Shown: piece after piece, positions 20,339 to 31,300 of the stretch
How positions within the stretch are numbered: the first letter of the stretch is position 1
Layout: each line of letters opens with the position of its first letter
Origin: Azolla caroliniana
Taxonomy: Eukaryota; Polypodiophyta
DNA length: 64,000 nt
Assembly (NCBI GenBank): GCA_043228905.1
Contig: JBHGNT010000007.1
Coordinates: forward strand, 8,122,001-8,186,000
Reading direction: 5' to 3'
Position numbers and translations under genes: made by a program
The notes under the pieces: model-generated
The model's input: only the letters and a program-made list of their open reading frames with translations
What the model was told of the DNA's origin: nothing
Databases searched by the model: none

Positions 20339-20934
20339 TGTTGGGAGACAGGTCCCTCCAAATGGGAAGGGAGAAGAACAGTGCTGATGAACAAACTCGG
20401 ACGAGGCCGAAACCGGATGAGGAGTACCCGGCTACGGAGAGCCGGATGGTGCAGACCCGGTGAGGAGTGCTCACCGGATGAAGAGACATATTTGTAAATA
20501 TGTTTCTGAGAGTCCATCATGGCTATATTTGTAAATAGCCGAAAAGTCATATTAGTATAAATATGACTTAGGGCAAACTTTTAGTTGTTGTAGTTATTCT
20601 TGTTGGTGCAAGAAGAGAGAGAGCGTGTAACCGTGTACAGAGAGAGAGAGAGAGAGAACGAGGTCATTGCCTCTGTTTAAACTGCCGCATGTGGCGAAGA
20701 TCGTGAGCACGAGGTCATTGCCTCCGTGAACTCACTGTTTGTACATTCTAACATAGTGATAGTTTGCAACCTATGGGCTGCTGTGGTTTTTTCCCTAGTT
20801 TGGGGTTTTCCACGTAAACATCCTGTGTACCCTTCTCTTCTTTGTGTCGTGAATTTATTTCCCGTTTTCTGTGTATGATTCTAAGCTCGGTTGTGGCCGA
20901 GCGTTGCGTATAGAGAGCGTTTCAGTTCATGTCA
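20339..20934 (+). repeat. 3' LTR of A
   Basis: 596 bp, TGTTGGGAGACAGG to TTCATGTCA, followed by the outer TSD TGATA (20935-20939). It resembles the 5' LTR at 2868 more than the nearer LTR at 9421: it has the GGTGAGGAGTGCTCACC block and no 54-bp expansion. Confidence 0.92.
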
Positions 20935-20942
20935 TGATATGG

Positions 20943-21005
20943 CTCCAAAGGATTTGAACCCATGACCTTGTGTTACAAGGGTTGAACCCTTACCATTAAA
21001 CTATG
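20943..21005 (-). other. tRNA-like relic
   Basis: The minus strand contains an A-box-like TAGTTTAATGG and a B-box-like GGTTCAAATCC (one mismatch to consensus) at tRNA spacing, with CCTTGTAACACAAGG between as an anticodon-arm-like hairpin. The acceptor stem does not pair, so this is a tRNA-derived fragment (pseudo-tRNA or SINE head) and not a functional gene. Confidence 0.4.
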
Positions 21006-21006
21006 C

Positions 21007-21440
21007 ATTGTAATATAAAAAATATTATTTTTATTTATTATTTCACTATAGGAAATTCATATATATTCCAGATTACTCTGGAACATTCTAGAAACTTTAG
21101 GAGTATTCCTGACAGTACTATAAATAGAGGCACATGGCATTATAAGGAACCAATTCAGTTCAATGCCAGTCTTAAGCCTCCTAATTGTTCTTGTATCTTT
21201 CTTCATATAATATAATATACTTCCTGTTGTCATCATTCTCTCTCTCTCCCTCTCTCTTCCCCTCTCGTGATTCTCACTGACTCTTTCCCTTCTTAGTACT
21301 AATCCTCATTCTTCTCCTCTATCTTTAGACTAATTCTTCGTGCCTCTAGTACTATCCCTCATAGTTTGAACTGAATTTCTCATCTTCTTATCCCTCCTTC
21401 CCTTCATACTATTCCTCTTATCCTTCCTTCCTCCAATACT
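21007..21440 (+). repeat. probable LTR/leader of gypsy element E
   Basis: AT-rich sequence with a TATA-like ACTATAAATAGAGGC near 21118-21132, then a CT-rich leader before the gag ATG at 21441. I find no clear primer-binding site and no second copy, so the LTR borders are uncertain. Confidence 0.45.
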
Positions 21441-22340
21441 ATGGCAACTATTAGCACTCAAGAGTACCAATCTGTCTTCTCGGAGCTGCAGTGCTTGAAA
21501 GAAAAGTTTGTAGCGCTAGAACAAGAAAATCAACAATTGTTGGGGGATCTTCAACAAATCTCTCTAGAGTAGCAGCAAATGCAACAACAACATGCAGAGT
21601 TGGCGTTATGTGTGCAACAACTTAAAGCAATGATTGTGTCATTACAACAACGAGTACCAAGTACGGAAGGAATTCATAAAGAACCCAAGATCGGTCTTCC
21701 TACAAAATTCGAGGGAATGCGATCACAATTCAAAGGATTCCTTAATCACAAATGTCTCGTGATTCAAATGCATCCTTCCCGATACCCCACCGATGCACAC
21801 GAGTGGGACTAGTAGCCACGTTTCTTAATGGCACAGCTTTGCATGGTTCTCTCCTTTGTTAGAACAAGGATCTTCATTGTTAAATAATTTTGAGGAATTT
21901 ATTAGTGAGTTTAAAGCCTGTTTCGGGGACATCGATAGCATTAGGACGGCAATCAATAAAATCCGAAGATTGCGTGGAGGTGATCGTCCAGCCTCAGCCT
22001 ACGCTGCGGATTTTAATGTTTTAAATCTACTCGATCAAACTCATGTCTACTCAAGTTATATGAGAAAACCATTAAGTTGATCATATGCCTCAATTACAAA
22101 TGCCAAGAACAAGGTCGGGGCCCACATATGCCTCAATCATAGCAAACCATTTGCAAGGGAGTCATATAATGTCATCTCTAGCAAATACTCCAACTCCGAT
22201 GGAAATCGACACCACACGTCATCACGGACCATTATCGAAAGAGGAAAAGCAGTGACGCCGAGCAAATCGACTATGTCTTTATTGCGGTGAACCGGGGCAT
22301 ATTGCAATGAACTGTCCTCATAGGCCAAGAAGATAGGTAA
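21441..22340 (+). pseudogene. element E gag (Ty3/gypsy), broken
   Basis: ATG 21441 begins MATISTQEYQSVFSELQCLK, followed by a Gln/Leu-rich coiled-coil-like stretch. A TAG interrupts near 21570, then KEPKIGLPTKFEGMRSQFKG and, after a break, FISEFKACFGDIDSIRTAIN with LRGGDRPASAYAADF. This is the retrotrans_gag core. A zinc knuckle CLYCGEPGHIAMNC is readable in a third frame at about 22275-22316. At least two frameshifts and several stops are present. Confidence 0.8.
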
Positions 22341-22499
22341 TTCAATAGACGCTAGTACTAATAGTACTAAATCCCAGTCTATTCCATTAGGAGTGTCTGA
22401 TAGTCCTAATAACCCAAGCCTATCAAACAAATTTGAAGTTCTTAGTCAACTAGAAGAAGAGTTAAACGGTTAAGTCAAGCCAAAATAGGAGTCGTTTGG

Positions 22500-23615
22500 T
22501 TGGGCAGCCCTAGATTTGTGCAACCCATTAGTGGTTCCATTCCCTCTAACCAAGTTAGCAATGTCTTCCTAGCTCAAGTAATAATTAGTACTAAAAGTAA
22601 CCCTCCAATACATGTCTTAATGCTCTTAGATTCCGGAGCCAATTCTTGCTTCATGGATAAGAATTTTGCCCAAGCTCATCAGATATCCCTAAGAAAACTC
22701 CCTTGCCCAACTTCTGTAGTAGTCATTGATGGTCGCCCCATTGATTCCAGTAATATCGTAGAAGAGTTAGAGACGATTAGTGTTGTCCTAAATAATTTGG
22801 CGTGTGTGGTATCATTTAATATAATTAGTAGTCCAGAGCATCCAATTGTTTTGCGGTTACCATGGTTCGAATTACACAATCCGAACATAGATTGGAGAAC
22901 AAGAGAAATCAGGGAATCTCCTCACAAGATTTCAACCATTTCGCTACATCAATTGCGTGATGAAGGACACAAGGAATCAATGTTTGTATTCGCAGTATCA
23001 GTGGAACCTTCCAACACCGCTAAGGAGGAGTCAACAATTCAACTTCCAAAGAAGTATCATCATTACGCCGATGTTTTTTATAAGGTACAAGGTAATACTC
23101 TTCCTCACCATCAATCGTATGATTGTCCCATTGATTTACAACCACGAAAAGAGTCACCATGGGGACCGATCTACAACATGTCACCAATCGAGCTTGAAGT
23201 TCTTCGAGCCTACATAGAGGAAATTTTGGCAAACAGGTTCATTCAACATTCAAAATCTCCAGGCGGCGCGCCTATTTTCTTCGTCAAGAAAAAAGATGGC
23301 TCACTTCGTCTAGTCGCGGATTACCATGGCTTGAATAAGGTCACCATCAGGAATAGGTATGCACTTCCCCTGATCTCGAGTCTTTTAGAAAGGATTCATG
23401 GAGCAAAGTTTTTCACAAAAATTGACTTACAAGAGGAGCATATAACTCGTGCGGATTCGACCAGGAGACGAATGGAAGACAGCTTTCCGCACCCGATAGG
23501 CACGTCGAGTATACAGTTATGCCATTCGGCCTCACCAATGCACCATCAATCTTCCAGCATATGGCAAATGATATATTCCAAGATCTTTTGGACATCTACT
23601 TGGATGATCTACTAG
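22500..23615 (+). pseudogene. element E protease and reverse transcriptase, first part
   Basis: The 371-codon frame has the aspartic protease motif LMLLDSGANSCFMD near the start, then the RT fingers and palm: YDCPIDLQPRKESPWGPIY, PGGAPIFFVKKKDGSLRLVA and DYHGLNKVTIRNRYALPL. The frame derails after FFTKIDLQ, where the usual SGYHQI is lost, and RT continues in another frame at 23519. The order PR-RT-RH-INT identifies Ty3/gypsy. Confidence 0.88.
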
Positions 23616-24250
23616 TTTATTCAAAGACACAAGAGGAGCATGATGCTCATGTACTATTAATACTAAGACGACTACGAGAACATGGTCTTTATGCAAAGCT
23701 AGAAAAGTGTAGTTTTGACTATAACCAAGTGGAATTTCTAGGTTATGTCATCTCCTCAAAAGGTATATCTATGGATCCAGCTAAAGTCCAAACTGTGTTA
23801 GAGTGGCAAACTCTATGTTCGTTGCAAGATGTGCAATGCTTTTTAGGATTTGCAAATTTCTATTACAAGTTTATACAAGACTACTCAAAGCTTATTTTAC
23901 CGCTCACACAACTTACAAAGAAGGGACAATCGTTTGTTTGGTCTAAGGAAGCGGACACGGCTTTTGAAGGTCTCAAGAAAGGATTTACATCAACTCCTGT
24001 TCTAGCTCATGTTAACGCAAAAACCATTTATCATTGAGGTAGACACATCCAATTTCGCCCTCAGTAGTATTTTGTCACAGTAAGGCAACGATGAGAAGCT
24101 ACATCTCGTGGCTTTCCACTCGTGCAAATTTGACGCTGCCGAAATCAACGACGAGATACATGACAATGAGCTATTAGCAATAGTGGACTCTTTTGCACAA
24201 TGGAGGCATTTTTTAGAAGGATCTCCTCATCAAGTCATTGTATTTAGTGA
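23519..24250 (+). pseudogene. element E reverse transcriptase (catalytic part) and RNase H
   Basis: MPFGLTNAPSIFQHMANDIF, then YLDDLLVYSK (the YLDD catalytic motif), VEFLGYVISSKGISMDPAKV and the thumb. RNase H follows after a stop: EVDTSNFALSSIL, ELLAIVDSFAQWRHFLEG, VIVFSD. The VFSD|HKNL motif is split by a solo LTR at 24251. Confidence 0.88.
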
Positions 24251-24562
24251 TGTTACCCGTAGGAGTTGTACGGGGCGGTATAATGGTAAAACACATTAAA
24301 GGGGTTGTTCGGTATGTGTAAAGTATATGAGTGTGAAGATGAGTATGTGTGAGCACATGCACAATTATGTGCATGTGACAAGAGTGTAACGGTCTCTTTT
24401 GTAACGGTCATTATTTACAGTTACATTTTGTATTATATAAACCCCTTATGGGGCATGTAATGGATAGGCATTTTTCCCTCTCATTTTGGTGTCTTTGTGT
24501 ATTTGTCTTTCTCTCTAGCTCTCTCTCTAACTTAACCCCCTTCACCCCCCACCCCAACAACA
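24251..24562 (+). mobile_element. solo LTR inserted in element E RNase H
   Basis: 312 bp with termini TGTTACCCG and CAACAACA, flanked by the 5-bp duplication AGTGA (24246-24250 and 24563-24567). Removing it and one TSD restores the RNase H motif VFSDHKNLAYF. It has a TATA-like TATTATATAAACCCC at about 24430. No internal sequence remains, so it is a solo LTR from intra-element recombination, or less likely a small non-LTR insertion. The family differs from A-D. Confidence 0.88.
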
Positions 24563-25270
24563 AGTGATCACAAGAATCTTGCCTACTTCTAGAATGCTCA
24601 CGTGTTAAATAGATGACAAGCTCGGTGGGCTCAGTTCCTCACTCGTTTCGACTTCAAGATTACATATCGTCCGGGCAAGCAACAAGGGAAGGCAATTGCA
24701 TTATCACGACGCTCATATCTAGCTCCTCATCCTGGTGATCCAACCTTCAACAACCAAAAGCAAGTAATTCTAGGTCCAACACGACTTCAAGCAACGTTGG
24801 TTTTTGACACTCCATTGGATTCCTGCATTATCGGTACCATACATGAAGATTTGAAGACAAATGTTTTTGCTCAAGCTATTCTAGATCAAATCGATCCCTC
24901 TCGAGCATCTTGTTCACGATCACAACCAGGTATGGATTATCGACAATTCAAACGTCATGATGGTTTACTCTTCTTTAAGAAACTTTTGTATGTTCCCAAT
25001 GGTTCTTTTCGCCTTCGAATAGTACAAAATTGTCAAGACACATACACAGCCAGACATTTTGGGAGTACTAAAACATTGGATTTAGTACAGGGATCATTTT
25101 GGTGGCCCCATATGAGAAGATTTGTCGAAGGCTATGTTCGAACATGTGATACATGTTGCAAAGCAAAGATGCCTCAACATCATTCATATGGTTTGTCGAA
25201 GACGTTACCGATCCCAAGCAAACCGTGACAACCTATTTCTCTAGATTTTATCATAGATCTTCCCAATTTT
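24563..25270 (+). pseudogene. element E RNase H end and integrase zinc domain
   Basis: Continues HKNLAYF, RWAQFLTRFDFKITYRPGKQ, then integrase: RLRIVQNCQDTYTARHFGST, FWWPHMRRFVEGYVRTCDTC and CCKAKMPQHHSYGLSKTLPI. These are the H2C2 zinc-binding region of gypsy integrase (H..H..C..C). It ends near QPISLDFIIDLPNF, the start of the catalytic core, where copia-type integrase sequence replaces it. Confidence 0.85.
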
Positions 25271-25289
25271 AGGCAATCGTGAGGGAGAG

Positions 25290-26535
25290 CTTCACGCCTA
25301 GTCGTGAGCAACAGTACTTCGTTACATTTATCGATGACTTCAGCAAAAAGGTGTGGGCTTTCATGTTGGTGTCTAAAGACCAAGTGTTGTTGGTCTTTAA
25401 AGAGTTTCATGCAAGGGCAGAAAGAGAATCAGACAGAAGTTAAAAGTTGTCCGAATAGACAACGGTGGTGAGTACAAAGGCCAATTTGAGTTGTATTGTA
25501 AGACTGAAGGCATCAAACTTGATTATACAGTGATGAAGACACCTGAGCTGAATGATCTAGTAGAGAGAATGAATAGGACCATAATGGAAAGGGTAAGAAG
25601 CATGTTGACGCATGCAAAATTGCCGAAGTCATATTGGGTTGAGGCAATATTAGCGGATGTTTACCTTATAAACAAGTCTCCCTCAGTGCCTCTAAAGGGT
25701 GATGTCCCACAGAGGGTGTGGACTTGAAGAGGTGTGTCTTACCAACACTTAAGGGTGTTCAAATGCTTAGCTTATATGCATGTGGTTAAAGATCGAAGGT
25801 CAAAACTAGACAGCAAGTCCAAGCCTTGCATATTCTTGGGGTACTCGAAAGATGAGTTCGGGTACTAGCTGTGGGATCTTCTTCCTAAGAAGATGCTAAG
25901 GAGCTGTGATATTGTATTCATGGAAGACAAAACGATAGAAGACTACAGACAACAAAAACCAATGTCGTCTTCCCATGCGACTACGATTATGGAGTCGGCA
26001 CTAGTCGATTCCCCTTCCACACAACGAGTCTGCAAACAACAGCCGGCTGCTGAAACCGAATTTGAGTCAACCAGCACACAACAGCAGGCTCAGAAGATGA
26101 GTTGGCAAAAGAAACCAAATCTGAGCTCATCCACTAAGATAAAGGAAGGTCTCCTCTCGGTATCCAGCCAATCAATATGTTCTCTTGACTGATGAAAGGG
26201 AACTAGAATGCTATAAAGAATCCATGACTGATGTACACAAGGAGACGTGGTATAGTGTCATGTAAGAGGAAATGGATTCCTTGCTTTTGAACCACACCTA
26301 TGAGCTAATTGAGTTGCCTGATGGAAAGAAGGCACTTAGAAACAAATGAGTCTATAAATTAAAGACTGGAGAAGATAGAAGTACACCTGGGTATAAGGCC
26401 CGTATTGTAGTGAAGGACTTTCAACAGAAAAAAGGTGTTGACTTTGATGAGATGTTTGCTCCAGTAGTCAAGATGACTTCCATCCGACCTATTTTCAGCA
26501 TGGCTACTAGTATGAACGCGGAGATTGAACAATTG
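25290..26535 (+). pseudogene. Ty1/copia remnant F (integrase and partial RT)
   Basis: Starts inside the integrase core (QYFVTFIDDFSKKVWAFMLV, VRIDNGGEYKGQFELYCKTE, ELNDLVERMNRTIMERVRSM), then the C-terminus (RVFKCLAYMHVVKDRRSKLD, PCIFLGYSKDEFGY) and RT fingers (GYKARIVVKDFQQKKGVDFD, EMFAPVVKMTSI). It ends just before the LDVKTAF motif. It is related to family A but more diverged, with many stops, including codons where Trp or Gln is expected. No LTRs remain. Confidence 0.85.
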
Positions 26536-26549
26536 GCTACCAGTATGAA

Positions 26550-28350
26550 CCTGGCGCGCCCATTGAAATAGATCACATGTCGGTCCTTAACGCAGCGGAG
26601 CCATGCCTCCACACAACCCCGCAGATCCCCCATAAAGTTTAAAATACTTATATAAGTCAACACAACAATGACATATATATAAGCATCCACAAAAACACAT
26701 ACATGGACATTTATTTCTCATATGCCCCTATCTACCTACCTATTCAAACCACTCTACACATAGAAGGGTGAATTGTATCAAACTGTCCTTCGTACACAGA
26801 TTGTGCACCACCAATCAAGAAACATAAACTCCACAATCCTTCATTGACAACACCATTATTGAAATCATCTTCTGGTTCAGGTCCCCAATGGTCCTACTTA
26901 ACATTGTTGGTCATGACACCATTTTGGATGCCTACTTGATCGAACTCATGAATGACTGACTCTTCCCATTGATTCCTACTCGAACTTAGAAAACCATTAA
27001 GTTGATCATTTTAATGTTTTAAATCTACTCGATCGAACTGTCTACTCAAGTTATATGAGAAAAAAGGTTTTGTTGGGTAATGGGGGAGGCTGCGGTGGAC
27101 AGCGGCGACTGTGTTCTGAGTTTTGCTAAGCTTCCGCACATGTATTCTTTTACAAAGACAAAAGGGATGTGTATGTGCAAACCCCTCATCGAGTAATGAT
27201 GACTAAGGGAGGAAAGAAAGGAAAGAGCCCAAAGCTAGGCCTATCGATGCAATTGCTAATGTTATTGAAAATGCTACTCGATAGTGGGAACATGCTCACT
27301 CCACTAAGGAATAGGGGCCCAATGCTTGTTCCCGACTCACACATGACCTCACGACAATGCTCAAAGTTGGACACTTGGCAACCACTACCCGTATGCCTAG
27401 GGTTTAAACCTAGGGTGGGGGTTTTGTGTTCCAAAGATACCCCCTCTATAAATAAAATACATGCATAGCTTAAATTCGTTTCCTAAACTCTAGGCTTTCG
27501 TCATAAAATTTAGCATTTAAACACCTAATCACACATTTAAACGCCTACTTCCAAGCACTCTCAACACTCAAATAAACATTCACATATCAATAATATCTCA
27601 TATTCAGTCAGGCACATACACGACAACATACATATAAGCATCCACAAAACACATACATGGACATTTATTTCTCATATGTCCCCTATCTACCTAGAAGGGT
27701 GAATTGTATCAAACCGTCCTTGGTACACAAATTATATGTATGCTAAACCCATTTTGGATGCTTACTTCTCTACCTGTTGATGCGCACCTACTCGAACTTA
27801 GAAAACCATTAAATTGATCATTTTAATGTTTTAAACATACTCGATCGAACTCATTCATGTCTACTCAAGTTATATGAGCAAAAAGGTTTTGTTGGGTAAT
27901 GGGGGGAGGCTGCGGTGGACAGTGGCGGCTCTGAGAGGGATGGTCAGTAGGGGCGCCGTAGTCCCTCCACCGCCGAGAGAGGGGGGTCATGATGATCGCT
28001 GGCTGCGCAAAAAGGTTTTTGGAGGGAGGCTGCGGTGGACAGTGGCGGCTCTGAGAGGATGGTCAGCAGGGGCGCAAGGGCAGCGTGGTCCCTCCACCGC
28101 CGAGAGAGGGGGGTGATCGCTGCTCCGTCGCCGGCCTTACACGCGGTACCCCACCACTTCAAGGCGCCGGACGCCTCACCCTCCGGCGAGACGCCCACCG
28201 ACACTCTCTGCTTGGAGCGGGCGCGCCCATTCAGATGCGCCGCCTGCCGGTCCTTAGCCCAGCGGAGCCATGCCTCCACACAGCCTCCAAATCCCCCCTT
28301 GTGAGGGTTACAGGTACAGAACCACCCGGGATGAAGTCTTCTCTCTTCCA
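26550..28350. repeat. mosaic of shuffled repeats with GC-rich blocks
   Basis: Several segments occur twice. TAAGCATCCACAAAAACACATAC... through an AGAAGGGTGAATTGTATCAAAC block lies at about 26670-26800 and 27620-27720. A block with TTTTAAATCTACTCGATCGA to AAAGGTTTTGTTGGGTAATG lies at about 27000-27110 and 27810-27925. GGCGCGCCCATT... through GCCATGCCTCCACACA lies at 26552-26620 and 28219-28285. The second block copies part of the element E gag (compare 22010-22075). Within 27900-28110 a GC-rich unit is tandemly doubled. No gene is supported; a 135-codon minus frame (27944-28351) is probably GC-driven. Confidence 0.7.
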
Positions 28351-31300
28351 CTTACTCATATATCTGGCTCAATCTATGTGCCTTCCTTTGTATGTGGGAT
28401 AAATTCTTTCATTCTCTTTTCTCGTATGGGTCTCACTCATCGCATACATGCATGCATACACATATGTGCATTAACATACTATGGGCTTAGCGTCGTCACG
28501 TACGTATATATGATGATTTTGTAAATCAAATTTGTTGGGGGGGGGGGATTCTAATGAGCTTTTGTGATATTCTTTTATTGTATTTAGTTTTAGGCCATCA
28601 CCCATTCTTACTCATCAAACATACTAACCTATAGTTGACATATGTCGAACCACATTTATTTTTCATAATATGTAATACAACCCCCTTTACATTGTGTAGT
28701 GGTCAATGCAATGTCCCAAAAGAATGTTGTCTATCTATCATTTGGGGGTAGAGTCATTATTCGCACATCTATTCGGTTACTAACCTAACTTCAAAGTCAA
28801 AACCAAGGTGAACCTATTCTTCTTACCACATACCTCTACAATTAAAAGATGAAGGACAAGTCCACTTTACATCCATGCAATAGTCCAACTTGTTGGTTCT
28901 ACAAAGTATTTGATCCCTCCATCAAACCACCTAGAATTCAACCATCATGACATTTATAGTTTTTCATTGATTCCACATTTTGGGATAACTTGGCATCTTC
29001 ACCATCTTGGATGCAAACGCATCCCACTTACTTTCCGCTCCATAGATGGTGGCCACGTGATGACTTTACTAAAGCTCAAGAAAGGCTACCTACATTACTT
29101 TTTAACTGCCCCTTGTTTTCTTCACTACCTAATGAAAATCCTCCCAAAGAGTGGATTGTGTTGATCATGATCACATTCACCAATGACTACATAAACATCC
29201 TTGACCCAACCATTCAAGTTGTCATTCGTATACTTCAGTCTTCAACTATTGTGCATCCTTTTAGTGGATCCAAGGTTCATGCTCCTAACTATTATGAATA
29301 TGATATTTGGCATTTGATTTCAATGCAAATCCTAGGAAGTGGCAATCGGCCAATTTGCAAAAACAAGCTCAATTTCTTCCATCTTCCTACTTCCGCAATT
29401 GTTGAAACAGTGGTAGGCACAATTGTTATCCCATCTTTTGTGGACTTTGGGTGCACCTTTCATCCCTCACCTCCGAATTGGTCATATACTAACTTTATAC
29501 CAACCACGTTCCCAACTTCCTCTCTATTCATCACGATCGACATATATTCTCACTCCTAGTAGGATCAAAGTTATGGTTGTGATGTTAGTTTAGGAATTCA
29601 AAAATACCATGATAAAAAATGTCCTTAACAAGGAGAATGAAAATTCATTCAAATATGGTGTACATATCATGTACAAATTTCAATCCCATCCATTGTGAAG
29701 GTCAACAATCTATCCTTACATTTTGTAATACTATTATAGACGTGCTCAATTTATCTATTGATTCATTCAATTTGGTAGAGTTTTTAAGTTGTGTTGGAAT
29801 TGGTCAACCCAATAACTCTTTGGATTCTCTAGAAACAGCGGTGTAAATGGGTATTTTCCAAACCATACATCAAGCAATGTTATTGCAAGAGATATACAGT
29901 GAAGTTGTAGCCACTCTAAAGAGCCTATATGATGGCCTCACAGACGGATCCGATGGAGCCGAAAGACAATGATTAGCCTTCATCCAACAATGGTCGTCCT
30001 CTCCCTTTCTTGAGTCAATGGGCCTCCACATAAGATGGAACTATCGTGTCTCTATTGAGATTTGTATATAACATTCTCATCAGTAAATTTTTATAACTAA
30101 TGGAAGAAGTTTTTTTTGGAAATAATAAATAATAAATTGTAGAGTTTTAACTTTTAGGCCTTTGTTTTGTAAAGTATTTCCTATCTTTACAAAAAAGTGT
30201 TTGCATTAACACTCCTAGTGCATTGAATTAATATTGATTATCATCGAATTTTGGGCGGAAATGCTTTTAATCATCATTGGATATAGATAGCAATGTTTTG
30301 TCAATCCTACAGGGCCTAGGATACTTTAATATTGTTCTTAGAGTAACCACGAGAATTCGTAATATATGTTCATAGTTTAGTTCGAACTTGTTGAGCTAGT
30401 AATTTTATATTTATCTTGGTTGAAGGATGCATACTAAATTCGATGAATACTTTAAATCTTAATATTTAGTTAGGCTTGGTGATTCACAACTAAATACATA
30501 TGGTCAATACCTTGAATATGTGTGACGTGGCATAGGTGTAAATATTAAGTGCGTGGCTTATGTGTAGACCTAATACTATCACTATGCACAAACTATGAAG
30601 CAAGTATTTTGGTCTTTGAATGGTTTAATTAAGGATATGCTTATTGTAAACAATTATTACCTAAAATGGCATTTTAGTAATGCATAGCCTTCTTCTTTTG
30701 CCAAGTGAATCACTTAGCACTTAGGTTTCGAAATTAGAATCTTGACTTTTTTTTACCAATAAATAGAATCTCGAATTTCCAACATTATTTTAACTAACTA
30801 GATCAATTAACAATTGATAATTCTTGTTGTATATTTTTTCCCTTGAGGATATAAAATTCATACATTAACTAGGCAAGCTTTTAAGAAAATCATGGCAAGT
30901 TCTAAAACATTTATGGCAAATGCTACTTTGCTGCTTTGGGAGTTTCGTAAACTTGGGTGCTAGTTCAGAAAATATGGCAAACTATAGTACCATATTCGTA
31001 AATTGCCATAAAATATAATCATGTCAACATCAAAAGGTATTATATTCTTACAAAAATGAGGAATGTTGAATGTTGAATGTTTATTGTGGCATCAATATCA
31101 CTAACGACAACCAATACTAGTAACCAAAGCGGCACTATAGATTTGTTTGTCCAAATATTGAACAACCCCATAAGAAGCAAAACTCCACTCCAAGGCAATT
31201 TAATGTGAGCTTAAGTCATTAGAGTACAAGAGCACATAGTGAATTATTTGATTAAGTTCTTTGATAGGGACATAAGTCAAGACATCCACTCATTAATAAT

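Larger units (their letters stand above)
2868..20934 (+). mobile_element. nested Ty1/copia composite (family A: copies A1 and A2)
   Basis: The order is LTR (2868-3499), truncated interior A1 (to 9420), LTR (9421-10300), interior A2, LTR (20339-20934). The outermost ends carry a perfect 5-bp TSD. A1 stops in integrase exactly at the TG of the second LTR. The first and last LTRs share features the middle one lacks (a GGTGAGGAGTGCTCACC block and the same short single repeat unit), so they pair as A1's own LTRs. I infer that A2 inserted into A1 integrase and that recombination downstream then removed A2's own 3' LTR together with the rest of A1. Later a Pack-type element entered A1 gag and element B entered A2 RT. 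Confidence 0.85.

Noticed and set aside
28990-29559. 189-codon forward frame
   Set aside because: No recognisable domain, no supporting context and AT-rich chance composition; not reported as a gene.
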